A DNA stretch of 64,000 nucleotides from Pseudomonas frederiksbergensis (GCF_000802155.2 NZ_JQGJ02000004.1:1-64000), one strand, 5' to 3'. Shown: positions 49,013 through 60,411, counted from the first letter of the stretch. The notes: a model not told the origin generated them from the letters alone. Numbers and translations: made by a program.

Positions 49013-49936
49013 ATGCCAGTTAAACATCCCAAGGTTGCGGTTATGCTAGCGGCCTTCAACGGTATGCGCTGGATCGAGGAACAGATGGCCTCGATCCTCA
49101 ATCAGGCGGCTGTTGATGTGACTGTTTTTATCAGTATCGATCCCTCAACCGACGGTACCGAGGGGTGGTGTGCGGAACTTACGGCGCGTCACCCTCAAGT
49201 GGTTGTTCTGCCTGAGGTTAGCCGATTTGGTGGTGCGTCGCGTAACTTCTTTCGTCTTATCCGGGACGTTCCTCTCGATGAATACGAATTCTTTGCATTT
49301 TCCGATCAGGATGATATCTGGGATATTGATAAGCTCCACCGTGCGACTTTGGAGATCGAGTCGCGCAAGGTCGATGGCTACTCCAGCAACGTCACTGCTT
49401 TCTGGGCAAATGGACGAAATTGTCTGATTGACAAGGCGCAACCGCAAGTAGACTGGGATTACTTGTTCGAATCCGCTGGTCCGGGTTGTACATATGTGAT
49501 GACGCGGCGACTGATGACCCTCTTGAAGGAGTCGGTGCTCTTCAGTTGGGAGGAACTGCAGCGGGTCAGCCTGCATGACTGGTATTGTTATGCATTCGCC
49601 CGCAGCCATGGTTTCTGCTGGTTCATTGATCCGCTGTCATCCCTCCAGTATCGCCAGCACGAGCGTAATCAGGTCGGGGCGAACGCCGGTCTTGGTTCAT
49701 TGATCAAACGGTATAAGACGATTCGCAATGGCTGGTGGTTTTCTCAAGTGAAGTTGATTGCGCGCTTGGTCGGGCTTGACGACGATGTGTTTGTGCAACG
49801 ATGGTTGCCATTAGAGCGCAGACATTTATTGAAGTTGTCTCTCAGCGCTCAGCATTGTCGTCGCCGAATTAGAGATAAAGTGTTCTTCTTCTGTATTTGT
49901 TGTGCCCAAGCGGTAATCGGGAGAAAGGCGGAATGA
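49013..49936 (+). CDS. GT2 glycosyltransferase, QDDIW type
   Basis: A 307-residue family 2 glycosyltransferase. VAVMLAAFNGMRWIEEQM opens the GT-A fold, ISIDPSTDGTEG is the nucleotide-sugar segment, and FSDQDDIWDIDKL holds the metal-binding DxD-like motif. This QDDIW form is common in rhamnosyltransferases. WYCYAFARSHG is near the acceptor side. ATG at 49013 is preferred because GGGA precedes it; an ATG nine codons earlier has none. Likely adds a rhamnose to the O-chain in the cytoplasm. Confidence 0.82.
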   Translation: MPVKHPKVAVMLAAFNGMRWIEEQMASILNQAAVDVTVFISIDPSTDGTEGWCAELTARHPQVVVLPEVSRFGGASRNFFRLIRDVPLDEYEFFAFSDQDDIWDIDKLHRATLEIESRKVDGYSSNVTAFWANGRNCLIDKAQPQVDWDYLFESAGPGCTYVMTRRLMTLLKESVLFSWEELQRVSLHDWYCYAFARSHGFCWFIDPLSSLQYRQHERNQVGANAGLGSLIKRYKTIRNGWWFSQVKLIARLVGLDDDVFVQRWLPLERRHLLKLSLSAQHCRRRIRDKVFFFCICCAQAVIGRKAE

Positions 49937-50033
49937 CACAGGCTTACAAGATTTTTCCCGCCAATAAAACCCAATTTTACGCTGGGCGGACCAGTGCCGT
50001 TGGTATTTTATCCCTACCGCAACGGAGTGCTCT

Positions 50034-51038
50034 GTGATAACTCCTCTTTTGCCAAATTTACCGGAAGGCCATGTTCCTTTTCATGGAACGATGAATGTTC
50101 AGGATCAGGGCTTGCACGGACCGCATGTAACTATCCTGATGTGTACCTACAACGGCGAACGTTTCCTGTCTCAGCAACTCGACTCGCTTGCTCGTCAGAC
50201 CTATCGCAATTGGAGTGTCGTAGTATCTGACGATGGTTCCACTGATGCCACGTTGGAAATACTGCGCCAGTATTCAGCATTATGGGGTGAGGGCAAATTC
50301 ACCCTGCGTCAGGGCCCGAAGCGCGGTTTCGCCGCAAATTTCATGTCGCTCGCCTGTAATCCTCCGACGCGATCCGAGTTTTATGCGTGGGCGGATCAGG
50401 ACGATATTTGGCAAGACAACAAGCTTGAGACTGCGCTCAAGTCCTTACGGGATTTACCAGAACAAATTCCTACGCTTTATTGTGCACGCACGGAATTGGT
50501 TAGCGATGCGGGGGGCGTGATAGGCTGTTCTCCATTGTTCGCAAGGCCCGCCAGTTTTGCCAATGCGTTGGTACAGAGTCTCGCCGGAGGTAATACAATG
50601 GTGTTCAATGGAGCCGCCCAAGCGTTGTTTCGAGTGGCAGGCGACTACCTTGATATTGTGTCTCACGACTGGTGGGCCTATCTGCTAGTGACTGGTGCCG
50701 GGGGGCAGGTTATCTATGATCCAGCCCCCACTATTCTCTATCGACAGCACGATGCCAACCTGATTGGTTCAGATATGGGGCCCCGCGCGCGTCTAGCGCG
50801 ATTACGCATGATGCTCACTGGACGTTTTAAAGGATGGAATCAAAGGAATATCAGCGCCTTGGAGTCCGTCCGCTCACAACTGAGCGAGGAAAGCCTGTCC
50901 ACCTTAGATCTATTCCAGAAAGCAAGGAAGTCAAGGGGACCGGCCCGGATCATCTGGTTGAGACGCTCCGGGGTATACCGGCAGACGTTGTTGGGCAATC
51001 TTGGGTTGATGTTGGCTGCGATCATTAACAGAATTTGA
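50034..51038 (+). CDS. GT2 glycosyltransferase, QDDIW type
   Basis: A 334-residue GT2 enzyme related to the preceding one. VTILMCTYNGERFLSQQL opens the fold after a 30-residue lead, VSDDGSTDATLEIL follows, and the DxD-like motif is WADQDDIWQDNKLE. HDWWAYLLVTGAGG parallels the neighbour. The start is GTG at 50034, with GGAG seven bases upstream. The pair suggests two successive, similar linkages in the repeat unit, probably rhamnosyl. Linkage and acceptor cannot be read. Confidence 0.82.
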   Translation: MITPLLPNLPEGHVPFHGTMNVQDQGLHGPHVTILMCTYNGERFLSQQLDSLARQTYRNWSVVVSDDGSTDATLEILRQYSALWGEGKFTLRQGPKRGFAANFMSLACNPPTRSEFYAWADQDDIWQDNKLETALKSLRDLPEQIPTLYCARTELVSDAGGVIGCSPLFARPASFANALVQSLAGGNTMVFNGAAQALFRVAGDYLDIVSHDWWAYLLVTGAGGQVIYDPAPTILYRQHDANLIGSDMGPRARLARLRMMLTGRFKGWNQRNISALESVRSQLSEESLSTLDLFQKARKSRGPARIIWLRRSGVYRQTLLGNLGLMLAAIINRI

Positions 51039-51131
51039 CGATATTGAGTTTCCGGTTTGAGTTATTGGAACAGCATTTGAAGGGATTTTTTATGAGCATC
51101 ATCTTCGCGGCTTTGTTTAGGTGTTTATTTA

Positions 51132-51950
51132 ATGCGTAATTTCTCGATAACCCCAAGAGAACAGGCCGCTAGCTTGTGGCGCAATCGCAACATGATCAGG
51201 GCTCTGGTACAGCGGGAGGTCGTTGGACGCTATCGCGGCTCTTTCATGGGAATTCTTTGGTCGTTCTTTAACCCCGTGTTCATGCTGGTTGTCTACACGT
51301 TCGTATTCAGCGTCGTGTTCAAGGCTCGCTGGGCCGGCGGCAGTGATTCGAAGACGGAATTTGCGCTTATCCTTTTTGCCGGACTGATTATGTTCAACCT
51401 GTTCGCCGAGTGTTTGAACCGTAGTCCGACCCTGATTCTAGCAAATGCAAATTATGTTAAGAAAGTGGTGTTCCCGCTGGAAATTCTACCTTGGGTGGCG
51501 GTCGGTTCTGCGTTGTTCCACATGGCGATCAGTCTCGTCGTCTGGTTGATTGCTTATATCTTTCTGTTTGGTGCGCCACATCTGACGGTCTTGCTCCTCC
51601 CGCTAATCGTTTTGCCACTGATATTTTTGATCATGGGCTTGACTTGGGCATTGGCGTCGCTCGGAGTTTATTTACGTGATGTGGCGCAATTCATCGGAAT
51701 TCTGACCACGGTGTTGATGTTTCTCTCGCCGATTTTTTACCCGGCGAGTGCCCTACCTGAAAAGTACCAGCACCTGTTAATGTTGAACCCGCTCACACCT
51801 ACCATTGAATATGCACGCGACGTGTTGTTTTGGGGGCGGATGCCTGATTTCACAATCCTTGGAATTTATCTGATGGGCTCGGTAGTGGTCGCCTGGTTGG
51901 GCTTCGCCTGGTTCCAGAAAACGCGGAAGGGATTTGCTGATGTCATCTGA
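51132..51950 (+). CDS. wzm: O-antigen ABC transporter permease
   Basis: A 272-residue ABC-2 type permease with six membrane helices. [21 protein letters not shown] is the family's opening segment, and [20 protein letters not shown] lies between the last helices. With Wzt it moves finished undecaprenyl-linked polysaccharide to the periplasm. Its stop overlaps the wzt start by 11 bases. Presence of Wzm/Wzt and absence of Wzx/Wzy means the ABC-dependent pathway. Confidence 0.93.
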   Translation: MRNFSITPREQAASLWRNRNMIRALVQREVVGRYRGSFMGILWSFFNPVFMLVVYTFVFSVVFKARWAGGSDSKTEFALILFAGLIMFNLFAECLNRSPTLILANANYVKKVVFPLEILPWVAVGSALFHMAISLVVWLIAYIFLFGAPHLTVLLLPLIVLPLIFLIMGLTWALASLGVYLRDVAQFIGILTTVLMFLSPIFYPASALPEKYQHLLMLNPLTPTIEYARDVLFWGRMPDFTILGIYLMGSVVVAWLGFAWFQKTRKGFADVI

Positions 51951-53247
51951 TATTGCCATTAAGGTTCAGAATCTCAGCAAATGCTATGAGATTTACAACA
52001 AGCCACGTGATCGTTTACTGCAAATGCTCAGTCGCGGCAGGAAGCGCTATTGCCGTGAATTCTGGGCGCTGCGTGACGTTTCATTCGAGATTCGCAAAGG
52101 CGAGACCGTTGGCATCGTCGGCAGAAACGGCAGCGGCAAGTCCACGTTGTTGCAGATCCTCTGTGGCACCCTGAATCCTACTGCTGGTACCGTCGTAACG
52201 AATGGTCGGATCGCTGCGTTGCTTGAGTTGGGTTCCGGGTTCAATCCAGAGTTCACCGGGCGTGAGAACGTCTACCTGAATGCGACCATTCTTGGTTTGA
52301 GCAAGGAAGAAATCGATCAGAGATATGACGCGATTATTGAGTTCGCGGATATCGGCGATTTTATAAACCAACCAGTAAAAACCTATTCTAGTGGAATGCT
52401 GGTGCGTTTAGCTTTTGCCGTGCAAGCCCAAGTCGAGCCGGACATTCTTATCGTAGACGAGGCATTGGCCGTTGGCGACGCGAAGTTCCAGGCTCGCTGT
52501 TTCGATCGTTTGAAAAAACTGAAGGAAAGTGGCACCAGCATTCTATTGGTAACGCATTCAAGTGAGCAGATCGTTACTCATTGCGACAGAGCGTTTTTGT
52601 TGAATGAGGGGATACAGCTGGAGCAGGGTGAGCCGCGCGCGGTCGTCAATCGTTATCTCGACTTGCTGTTTGGTAAGACCCAGAGCTCCATTGCCATTGA
52701 TGCCGAACAGGGCGACGAAGCGACGGAAACGTACCACACGCCAGAGGGTGGCCTGGACGTATTTGAAACGCATCCCAACTATAATCCCAATGAGTACCGG
52801 TGGGGTGATCGAGCGGCAACGATCATCGATTTTCATCTGAGTGTGGCGGGACTGGAATATCCCGTTGCCGTTGACACAGGCTCAAAATTAAGACTAGTGG
52901 TGTTTGTCAGGTTTGACGCCGATCTGGTATGCCCCATCCTAGGCGTGACCCTTAAAACTAAAGAGGGGATTACAGTTTATGGGGTAAACACCGAAACACT
53001 CGACTACCCAGACTTCCGCAAGTTTGGTCGCAAAGGGGAGATTATCGAGGTGGAGGTGACAATCGCCTGTGAGTTGGCACCGGGTGATTATTTTATATCG
53101 TTGGGTGTGTCAACCAAGGATGGTGAAGAAGTGACTCCTAGGGATCGGCGTTACGATTCGATTCATCTCCAAGTTCGGCCTACTGAAAAATTTTTCGGGC
53201 TGGTAAATCTAGATTCGAGCATTCGTGCCAAAAAGGTTGCAAATTGA
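51940..53247 (+). CDS. wzt: O-antigen ABC transporter ATPase with polysaccharide-binding C-domain
   Basis: A 435-residue ABC ATPase. Walker [18 protein letters not shown], signature [14 protein letters not shown] and Walker [13 protein letters not shown] fill about 1-240. A C-terminal beta-sandwich of about 170 residues ([20 protein letters not shown] onward) matches the Wzt domain that recognises the modified chain end in E. coli O8/O9a-type systems. ATG at 51940 follows GGAAGGGA. Together with the next gene it suggests export coupled to chain capping. Confidence 0.93.
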   Translation: MSSDIAIKVQNLSKCYEIYNKPRDRLLQMLSRGRKRYCREFWALRDVSFEIRKGETVGIVGRNGSGKSTLLQILCGTLNPTAGTVVTNGRIAALLELGSGFNPEFTGRENVYLNATILGLSKEEIDQRYDAIIEFADIGDFINQPVKTYSSGMLVRLAFAVQAQVEPDILIVDEALAVGDAKFQARCFDRLKKLKESGTSILLVTHSSEQIVTHCDRAFLLNEGIQLEQGEPRAVVNRYLDLLFGKTQSSIAIDAEQGDEATETYHTPEGGLDVFETHPNYNPNEYRWGDRAATIIDFHLSVAGLEYPVAVDTGSKLRLVVFVRFDADLVCPILGVTLKTKEGITVYGVNTETLDYPDFRKFGRKGEIIEVEVTIACELAPGDYFISLGVSTKDGEEVTPRDRRYDSIHLQVRPTEKFFGLVNLDSSIRAKKVAN

Positions 53248-56200
53248 ATACTTTATTGATGCAAGCGGGTTATCAACTTAACGAAGAGCTGAAGATCTGG
53301 TCGCGACCGGATTACGCTAGTATCAACTACAGTGACGGCGATACCACCGAATTGCGCATCAAGGAGTTGATTGACAAGGCGACTGATGTGAGTGTTTTCT
53401 CCGATGAGTTAAGAGGTTGGTGCACAGATTGGCCCTCCCTATACTATCTGTCCAGCACTCGCGCAAACCTGCTGAGGATATTTGACTCGGAGCTTCGCGG
53501 CGACATTCTCGAGATTGGCGCCGGTTGCGGTGCCATAACCCGTTATCTGGGGGAGCAAGGAGGAAAAGTGCTCGCGCTTGAAGGCAGTAGCCGTCGTGCA
53601 AGTATTGCCCGGGCGCGTACAAGAGACCTACCAAATGTATCGGTATTGGCTGAAACATTCGAAGATTTTCAAATTGGCAAAAAATTTGATGTAATCACGC
53701 TAATTGGCGTATTTGAATACGCTAATCTGTTCGTGTCTGGGGAGAATCCAGGCGCCAATATGCTTCAAAAAGTTCGCTCGTTATTGAATCCTGACGGACT
53801 TTTGATTATCGCCATCGAAAATCAGCTGGGCCTGAAGTATTTTGCGGGCGCACCGGAAGATCATGTCGTGACGCCGATGTTTGGTTTAGAAGGTCGTTAT
53901 AATCGCACAACTCCACAGACTTATGGGAAGCAAGCTCTTACGTCGTTGCTGTCCGATGCCGGTTTTTTATCAAATGAATTTTTCGCACCGTTTCCGGACT
54001 ACAAACTACCCGTCTCGATTGTTACGGAACGAGGCTTCAAAGAGCCTGGGTTTGATGCAGCGGCGTTCGCATCACAGAGCGTAAAGCGTGACCCGCAACT
54101 GCCTGAGCTTTGCACGTTCTCGCTTGAATTGGCGTGGCCGCAGATATGCAAGAATGGTCTGGGTATGGATATGTCCAACTCCTTCCTGATCGGTGCATCC
54201 CCGGTAATTCGTAAAACGATTGACGACGAAACACTCGCGGTTCACTTCAGCAGTGACCGACATGCAGAGTTCTGCAAGAGTTCGACTTTTAGAAAAGAAT
54301 CCGACAACACTATTCGTGTCCACTACAGAAAGCTGGCTGAGGTGCAACCGGTTCCTACAGAAGATTCTATAGTCGAGTTTAAATTAACGGAATCTGAGCC
54401 TTACATTAAAGGACACGTTCTCTCGACGAAGCTGATGGATATCCTCAATGCTGATGGTTGGACTTATGCTCAGGTCGGAGAGTTCCTCAGGAGTTACGTT
54501 GGCATCTTGAAGGATATTTCTAGAGATTCACTTTATGCGGACGGCTTGTTATCTGGCAAAATGGTCGATGCGGTACCCCAGAACATCCTGATTGATCAGG
54601 AGGGAAAGCCACACTTAATTGACAGAGAGTGGTCATTGACGATCGCCTTGCGAGTTGAGTTTTTGATGTTCAGGGCCCTACGTCAATTGCTAGGCTCTGT
54701 GACTCGATTCAGCCCAGGGGCTGATTTTTCCACCGCAACTTATAGCGAGTTTGTGTTTGCATCCTGCGCGGCGGCAGACTATCCGATTACCCAAGAAGAC
54801 ATTCACGAATTCCTAGCGTTAGAAGCACGGATGCAGAGCGTCATTAGTGGGCGCAAACGCAGCGAATTTATATCATGGGAAGGGGATCGTAACGTAGTCG
54901 TCGATAGTCTGCTGATCGCTTACAACAAATCTCAAGCTGCTTTGACGGCGAGATCAGAGTTGGAGGGAACCGCGGGGAGGACGTTAGGAGGAGGGGCAGC
55001 TGATTCGCAAACACACCAATCTGAGCACCACGCAACGCTTGATGTGCTGCAGGCCGAGCTTGACGATTTGCGCTCGGAGCGTGATCAGCTGTCCATGCTC
55101 CTAGCCGAAAACCAATCGGCCTACAGCAGTGTTATTCGATCGAGGTCCTGGTACTTCACTAAGCCGCTTCGCTTTGCTGTTCGTTTGTTGCGCACCGGAA
55201 AAGCGTGGGGGCATAGCAAACTGGAAATAGCTAAACGCGCGACGACAGCTTATCTGCGCCGACAAGCGCCGAAGAGTTCCGTTCTTGCTGCCGAAAATCG
55301 CGTCGTAGAAGCGCCAATTACACGTGTTCGCTCCGTCACTGTGATCTTGCCTGTCTATAAGGGCATTGAGATGACGAAACGTTGTATTGAAGCGGCGATG
55401 CCAGGAGTTCTCTCATTTACCGATTCGAAGATCATTGCGATCAATGACTGCAGTCCGGATGCGGGCATGCAGGAGATGCTGCTCAAACTTGAATCAAAAT
55501 GGCCTAACGTGCTAACTGTATTGGAAAACCAAGTTAATCTGGGCTTCGTGAAAACGGTTAATCACGGGATGCGTCAGGCAGGTGAAGCTGATATCGTATT
55601 TCTAAACAGCGATGTTATCGTTCCGGGAAATTGGTTGGAGCGACTTGCGGCGGAAGCCTACGTTGCTCCGAATATCGGCACGGTGACACCCTTCTCTAAT
55701 AATGCCACCATCTGCAGTTTTCCTGCTTTTCTCTATGAAAACGAACAAGCATTCGGATTGGATACGCATCAGATCGATAAGGTCTTTGCCGACGCGCGCT
55801 TGCCCAATGTAAAAGCCCCCACTGGCGTTGGGTTCTGCATGTATGTGCGCCGCGACTGTCTTAATAAGGTCGGCCTGTTGAACGAGGAAAAGTTCGGCCG
55901 TGGTTACGGTGAAGAGAATGATTTGTGCCAGCGTGCATTGAAAGCTGGCTGGCTTAATATTATTACGCCGAATCTGTACGCGTTCCATGAAGGGGGCGTT
56001 AGCTTCTCATCGACTAAGCAGGCGTTAGTCGAAAACGCCTCAAAGGCAATTGCGGATCTTCACCCGAACTACCATCTAGATATACAAAGATTCATTGCTG
56101 AAGATCCGGTCAAATGGGTGCGTATTAGTCGTTTGGTGCGGTTGCTTGCGAGCCTCAAGCAGCCTAAGGTGCTGCAAGTTACACATGAGGCGGGCGGTGG

Positions 56201-57524
56201 AATAAAGCAACATGTTGACGAGCTCGGCGAAGCATTTCAAGCTAATCTCTACAATCTTATTTTGACTCCATTTAGAGGGGTGAACGCTGTCTCTCTGCGA
56301 ATGGGTACGTTCCAAGGTGCGGATGAGTTGGTGTTCCGGATTCCAGAGGAAACGCCAAAGTTGGTCGCATTGCTTAAAGGCTGCGGCGTTAAATTCATCC
56401 ATTTTCATCATTCTTTAGGTTTGAGCCCGTCAATACTCGAGCTCCCTACAAAGCTGGGTACACGGTACGCATTGACCGTACACGATTACTATTGGCTCTG
56501 CGGCAATCCGACTTTAACCAATCAGACGGGGGTTTATCCGGGACAGTATTCAGACGATTTGCCAAATCCTGCGTTCCCTTTGCCCAAGGGGGTATCTGTG
56601 TCAATGTGGCGCGATCACTTAAGAGGTTTTATTGAAGGCGCGGAAACGGTAATCTTTCCATCTGAGTACACATTGTCGTTATATAAGCGGTACTATACGC
56701 TACAAAGTCCAAGAGTCGCTTTCCATGTTGAGGAAAAACGAGCATTGGACGTTCCGGTTGCCCCTATCAATAAAAAGTCGCGTTACACTGTTGGTGTGCT
56801 CGGTGCTCTGGGAAAAGAAAAAGGCGCTGATTACCTCGAGCAACTTGCGGAGAAAGCGAAGGCCGCCCAAGTACCGTTTGATTTTAAATTGCTCGGGTTC
56901 GCCTACAGGAAGTTGAAGGAGGTTATCACCACAGGGCGATACGAGGCAGACGGTTTAAAGCAGCTCATGTCGGAGCATGATCTTGATTTGGTCCTATTTC
57001 CCGCGCAGTGCCCAGAAACTTACAGCTATACTTTGAGCTATGCATTAGAGGCTGGGCTGCCGATCATCGCGCCGGATATTGGCGCTTTCCCTGAGCGTCT
57101 AGCCAATCGGGAACATACTCTCATTTATCAGTATGGCATGAAGCCAGATGACCTTCTGATAGAAATGAACAGCTTTATAAAGTCGTCGGCGGCTGGGAAA
57201 ATATTATCGGGACCGCCTCGCGACAATAACTTGCTTGATCATGACTTTTATAGAAATAGGTACCCACAGCTAGTTAACAGCGATACCCCTCAAGAAGAAC
57301 AGTTTGTTACTATTGAGCTTCCAGCGTCCATTGAGTCGACGGAGGAATATGAAGTTCCGCTGACTTCCAAGGAAATCGCACTTCTAGCGCTTTGGACGCT
57401 GTACCGCAAGCCTAGCATGCAGCGCATCAGCCAAGTTGTCCCGTATAATCTACGTCAGAGGATCAAGCGAAAGCTGACCAACCGGCCCTTGCATGAAATT
57501 GTGGATATCCGGGAAGAACGGTAA
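53244..57524 (+). CDS. Fused methyltransferase / kinase-like / GT2 / GT4 protein
   Basis: A 1426-residue multidomain protein. A SAM methyltransferase fills about 75-215 ([16 protein letters not shown]). A region at about 330-510 has a kinase-like catalytic end, D442-x-x-P-x-N447 and ID460-R-E462-W. A short coiled coil lies at about 595-630, followed by [14 protein letters not shown]2 domain starts near 694 ([19 protein letters not shown]), and a GT4-type domain covers about 974-1320 ([17 protein letters not shown]). A methyltransferase, kinase and coiled coil next to wzt recall WbdD, which caps the O-chain. TTG start overlaps the wzt stop (TTGA) with AAGG upstream. Role inferred. Confidence 0.8.
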   Translation: MNTLLMQAGYQLNEELKIWSRPDYASINYSDGDTTELRIKELIDKATDVSVFSDELRGWCTDWPSLYYLSSTRANLLRIFDSELRGDILEIGAGCGAITRYLGEQGGKVLALEGSSRRASIARARTRDLPNVSVLAETFEDFQIGKKFDVITLIGVFEYANLFVSGENPGANMLQKVRSLLNPDGLLIIAIENQLGLKYFAGAPEDHVVTPMFGLEGRYNRTTPQTYGKQALTSLLSDAGFLSNEFFAPFPDYKLPVSIVTERGFKEPGFDAAAFASQSVKRDPQLPELCTFSLELAWPQICKNGLGMDMSNSFLIGASPVIRKTIDDETLAVHFSSDRHAEFCKSSTFRKESDNTIRVHYRKLAEVQPVPTEDSIVEFKLTESEPYIKGHVLSTKLMDILNADGWTYAQVGEFLRSYVGILKDISRDSLYADGLLSGKMVDAVPQNILIDQEGKPHLIDREWSLTIALRVEFLMFRALRQLLGSVTRFSPGADFSTATYSEFVFASCAAADYPITQEDIHEFLALEARMQSVISGRKRSEFISWEGDRNVVVDSLLIAYNKSQAALTARSELEGTAGRTLGGGAADSQTHQSEHHATLDVLQAELDDLRSERDQLSMLLAENQSAYSSVIRSRSWYFTKPLRFAVRLLRTGKAWGHSKLEIAKRATTAYLRRQAPKSSVLAAENRVVEAPITRVRSVTVILPVYKGIEMTKRCIEAAMPGVLSFTDSKIIAINDCSPDAGMQEMLLKLESKWPNVLTVLENQVNLGFVKTVNHGMRQAGEADIVFLNSDVIVPGNWLERLAAEAYVAPNIGTVTPFSNNATICSFPAFLYENEQAFGLDTHQIDKVFADARLPNVKAPTGVGFCMYVRRDCLNKVGLLNEEKFGRGYGEENDLCQRALKAGWLNIITPNLYAFHEGGVSFSSTKQALVENASKAIADLHPNYHLDIQRFIAEDPVKWVRISRLVRLLASLKQPKVLQVTHEAGGGIKQHVDELGEAFQANLYNLILTPFRGVNAVSLRMGTFQGADELVFRIPEETPKLVALLKGCGVKFIHFHHSLGLSPSILELPTKLGTRYALTVHDYYWLCGNPTLTNQTGVYPGQYSDDLPNPAFPLPKGVSVSMWRDHLRGFIEGAETVIFPSEYTLSLYKRYYTLQSPRVAFHVEEKRALDVPVAPINKKSRYTVGVLGALGKEKGADYLEQLAEKAKAAQVPFDFKLLGFAYRKLKEVITTGRYEADGLKQLMSEHDLDLVLFPAQCPETYSYTLSYALEAGLPIIAPDIGAFPERLANREHTLIYQYGMKPDDLLIEMNSFIKSSAAGKILSGPPRDNNLLDHDFYRNRYPQLVNSDTPQEEQFVTIELPASIESTEEYEVPLTSKEIALLALWTLYRKPSMQRISQVVPYNLRQRIKRKLTNRPLHEIVDIREER

Positions 57525-57530
57525 TCGGTT

Positions 57531-57566
57531 CCCTCTTGCCCATGATAACTCTAGGCGGCAAGAGGG
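57531..57566 (+). terminator. Ten-pair hairpin after the fusion gene
   Basis: CCCTCTTGCC pairs perfectly with GGCAAGAGGG around a 16-base loop, seven bases after the stop. The T run is poor (TTAGGTTTACTTT), so termination may be partial, leaving read-through to the WbpL-like gene. Confidence 0.5.
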
Positions 57567-57623
57567 CTTAGGTTTACTTTGACGTAAAATTTAAATCGTT
57601 TTGTAAGGGAGTCACTGGGGCTT

Positions 57624-58640
57624 ATGAATGTTGTTTGGTTGGTGCCAGTGGCTTTTGCTAGTGCATTTATTTTAACGGGTATATTGCGCCGTTATGCGTT
57701 CTCAAAACATCTTATCGACATTCCCAACGACCGCAGTTCTCACTCCATCCCAACGCCTAGAGGGGGGGGCGTTGCGATCGTTATCAGCTTTCTGCTCGCA
57801 CTTTGTCTACTGTATATGGATGGAGTAATCCCGACCGACCTTCTCCTGTCCGGATTAGGGGCAGGAGCGTTCGTCGCTGTGCTGGGTTTTATGGATGACC
57901 ATGGGCACATCGCCGCACGCTGGCGGCTGTTAGGGCACTTCGCTGCGGCGGGCTGGGCGCTCTATTGGCTCGATGGTCTGCCGCCCGTATATGTCTTTGA
58001 TCAAGTCTTCGACCTGGGTTGGCCAGGCTCGGTACTGGCCGCATTTTTTCTCGTTTGGTTGCTGAACCTTTATAACTTTATGGACGGTATCGACGGTCTT
58101 GCTGGTGTCGAGGCTGTGACCGTAAGTCTAGGCGCATGCGTGTTGTACTGGCTGGACGACGATAATTTTTTAATGTGGCCCCCTCTGCTGCTCTCGTGTT
58201 CTGTATGTGGATTCCTAATATGGAATTTTCCTACAGCGCGGATCTTCATGGGCGATGCCGGCAGCGGTTTCATCGGTCTGATGCTTGGAATTCTCGCGCT
58301 CCAGGCGGGTTGGGTATCGTTCGAGCTATTTTGGGGATGGCTGATTCTGTTAGGCGTCTTTATTGTCGATGCAACATTTACTCTTCTGCGTCGCTTGCTT
58401 CGCGGGGAGAAGGTCTATGAGGCGCATCGTAGTCATGCCTACCAGTTCGCAGCGCGGCGATACGGTAAGCATTGGCCTGTGACCATTACTGTAGGTTTGA
58501 TCAATCTGCTTTGGTTGCTACCGATTGCGATCGGTGTCACCCGATTTCAATTCAATGAAGTGATAGGATTGTTCCTTGGCTACGTTCCCTTAGCTCTTCT
58601 TGCCTTCAGGTTCCAAGCGGGAAGGACGGAAGCGCTATGA
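57624..58640 (+). CDS. wbpL: WbpL/WecA-like initiating glycosyltransferase
   Basis: A 338-residue polytopic phosphoglycosyltransferase with about ten or eleven membrane helices. Catalytic landmarks are HSIPTPRGGGVAIV, the aspartate pair FMDDHGHIAARWR, NLYNFMDGIDGLAG, FMGDAGSGFIG and the HRSHAYQ loop. It loads the first N-acetylated amino-sugar phosphate on undecaprenyl phosphate to begin the O-chain. The gene symbol follows family and locus; acceptor sugar specificity is not proven. ATG at 57624 follows AAGGGAG. Confidence 0.88.
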   Translation: MNVVWLVPVAFASAFILTGILRRYAFSKHLIDIPNDRSSHSIPTPRGGGVAIVISFLLALCLLYMDGVIPTDLLLSGLGAGAFVAVLGFMDDHGHIAARWRLLGHFAAAGWALYWLDGLPPVYVFDQVFDLGWPGSVLAAFFLVWLLNLYNFMDGIDGLAGVEAVTVSLGACVLYWLDDDNFLMWPPLLLSCSVCGFLIWNFPTARIFMGDAGSGFIGLMLGILALQAGWVSFELFWGWLILLGVFIVDATFTLLRRLLRGEKVYEAHRSHAYQFAARRYGKHWPVTITVGLINLLWLLPIAIGVTRFQFNEVIGLFLGYVPLALLAFRFQAGRTEAL

Positions 58641-58950
58641 AAGCTTGGTTCTAGCGCTATCGTTGAGTCTTTGATGATGTCGGCGTAGAGTCTGAATCAC
58701 CAAGGGCGCCCCCAGACCTTCCGCCTGGGCAATCATCTCCTCTTCAGGGACGTGCCATGAGTCTGAGTATCACTAGGACGTTTCAGCTAGTGTCATTGTG
58801 TAGGCGCAAACTGTAACCATAGTTTGGCTCTGTTCGTTTTTGCTTTCTATCTCGCGAGCCAAGGTTGTTGAAGATGTCAATTGTAGGGCAGTTCTCCCAA
58901 GAATTTTCGATGGTGCACCACATCGGCCATGCTAATGTGCAACAAATTTT
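58641..58950. other. Intergenic region, 310 bases
   Basis: No clear gene. A minus-strand frame from about 58776 to 58635 has protein-like sequence (EEEMIAQAEGLGAPLVIQ, then TLRRHHQRL), perhaps a gene remnant. AT-rich sequence before the next gene could hold a promoter. Confidence 0.4.
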
Positions 58951-58965
58951 TTGGTTGCGGTGGTG

Positions 58966-60053
58966 ATGCGCGTGAGAAATCCTGGAAAAACGCTAGGTGA
59001 CTTTGTAGATGGACGAGTAAATAATTTTGACCTGTTAAGATTATTTGCCGCTTTGCTAGTCCTGGTTTCGCATAGCCTTGTTTTAGCTGGCGAACCCTTG
59101 GAACCGCTGGTGAGGCTGTTCGGTGGTTACAGAACTCTAGTCTCGGTGTATATGTATTTTTCGTTATTAGTGGTTTTCTCGTTGCTGGATCTATTGAGCG
59201 AAGGACGATTGTTGAATATTTCTCAAGTAGGGTTTTTCGAATAATTCCTGCGTTAGCTGTTACGGTGTTTGTAACAGCGTTGGTTATAGGTCCTATATTT
59301 ACTAGCTTAAGCATTGAGGAGTATTTTCAGAGCAGGCAGGTCTATAAATATCTGCTTAATGCGGTTCCCTATAGAATAGAATTTATACTTTCAGGTGTTT
59401 TCGTGGATTTGCCTTTTCAAAATGGCGTTAATGGTTCCTTGTGGACTCTTCCGATAGAGTTGCTTTGTTATACGTACTTGCTCTTATTTGTTTGATGGGG
59501 GGGTTAGAGGCTGACTCTTGTTGTTCCGGTTGCTATTCTAATGGCTGTGCTTTATTTGTGGAATTCGATCACCTCTGAGTTATCTAGTATTGTGCTGTTT
59601 GGTATGACAATGGTTTCTACTTCTCTTCAGTATGGGCTGATGTTCGCTATTGGATCGATGCTGTGGATATGCCGGAGGTATATTCCCATCGATTCCAGGC
59701 TTGCTTTCGTTTGTTTAACTCTTCTGGTTGCTGGTACCTTGTCAGGTTATGTTGAATTATTCGTATATCTATGGCTGCCATATTTTATTGTATATCTCGC
59801 ATATCATAAACCAATTCTGAACAATCTAACCACCAAAGTTGGCGATCTTTCTTATGGTACGTATCTATTTTCTTTTCCTGTTCAGCAGATAAGTGTAAGT
59901 CTCTGCGATGGCAAAATACGTGGATGGCAGTTGGCTATTTTTTTCGCTGTTCTGTCTATGACTTTGGCGGCGATTTCTTGGAGGCTGATAGAAAAGCCGG
60001 CTATTAATTATAAGAACAGATTGTTTCGCCAGGCGAAGGTAGCTCTAGCCTGA
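58966..60053 (+). pseudogene. Decayed acyltransferase-3 family gene
   Basis: Three pieces of one membrane O-acyltransferase. The first reads NFDLLRLFAALLVLVSHSL and runs to the T5 run at 59157-59161. From there the sense continues one frame back (FVISGFLVAGSIERRTIVEY onward), so one T is missing. That frame meets TGA at 59493 and TAG at 59505, around a G7 run, and then continues in the same frame to 60053 (SYGTYLFSFPVQQ, WRLIEKPA). At least two or three indels separate it from an intact gene. The ancestral product would have acetylated the O-antigen. Confidence 0.82.
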
Positions 60054-60102
60054 CGAGGATTTTCTATTTGAACGCTTACTGACTAGTGCCCCTATTCTTT
60101 TG

Positions 60103-60123
60103 ACGCGCTCCGCGCGTTTTTTT
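60103..60123 (+). terminator. Rho-independent terminator
   Basis: ACGCGC-TCC-GCGCGT followed by six T, and then nine G. It closes the plus-strand O-antigen transcript after the pseudogene. Confidence 0.85.
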
Positions 60124-60411
60124 GGGGGGGGGCAGCATGGGCGTACTCTTGTGGGCTAAAGTTTCGCCGTAAGTTGGCCACAACGAAATGAAGCGCAACT
60201 GCATGAGGGCAAGTGATTGTTGCGCAGAAAGCGTAGAGTGAAGACGTGAATCGGGTGCGACTTGATCCTTTCGAGTTTTGCATTGGGTCGCATCATGGCG
60301 GACGGGCCAGTCCTGCGACTATTTGGAAGCTATCAAGGTGGGCGTTCATACGGCGGTACAAAGCAGTAGCTAAGAGCTTATGCATGGCCTCCGATAATGG
60401 ATTCGAGCACT
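60124..60411. other. Intergenic region, 288 bases
   Basis: No supported gene. On the minus strand the end of a frame (SEAMHKLLATALYRRMNAHL, then DSFQIVAGLARPP) looks protein-like and may be a remnant. Confidence 0.35.

Noticed and set aside
58877..59314. 145-codon minus-strand frame over the acyltransferase pseudogene
   Set aside because: Shadow of the decayed acyltransferase, whose plus-strand pieces clearly match the family.
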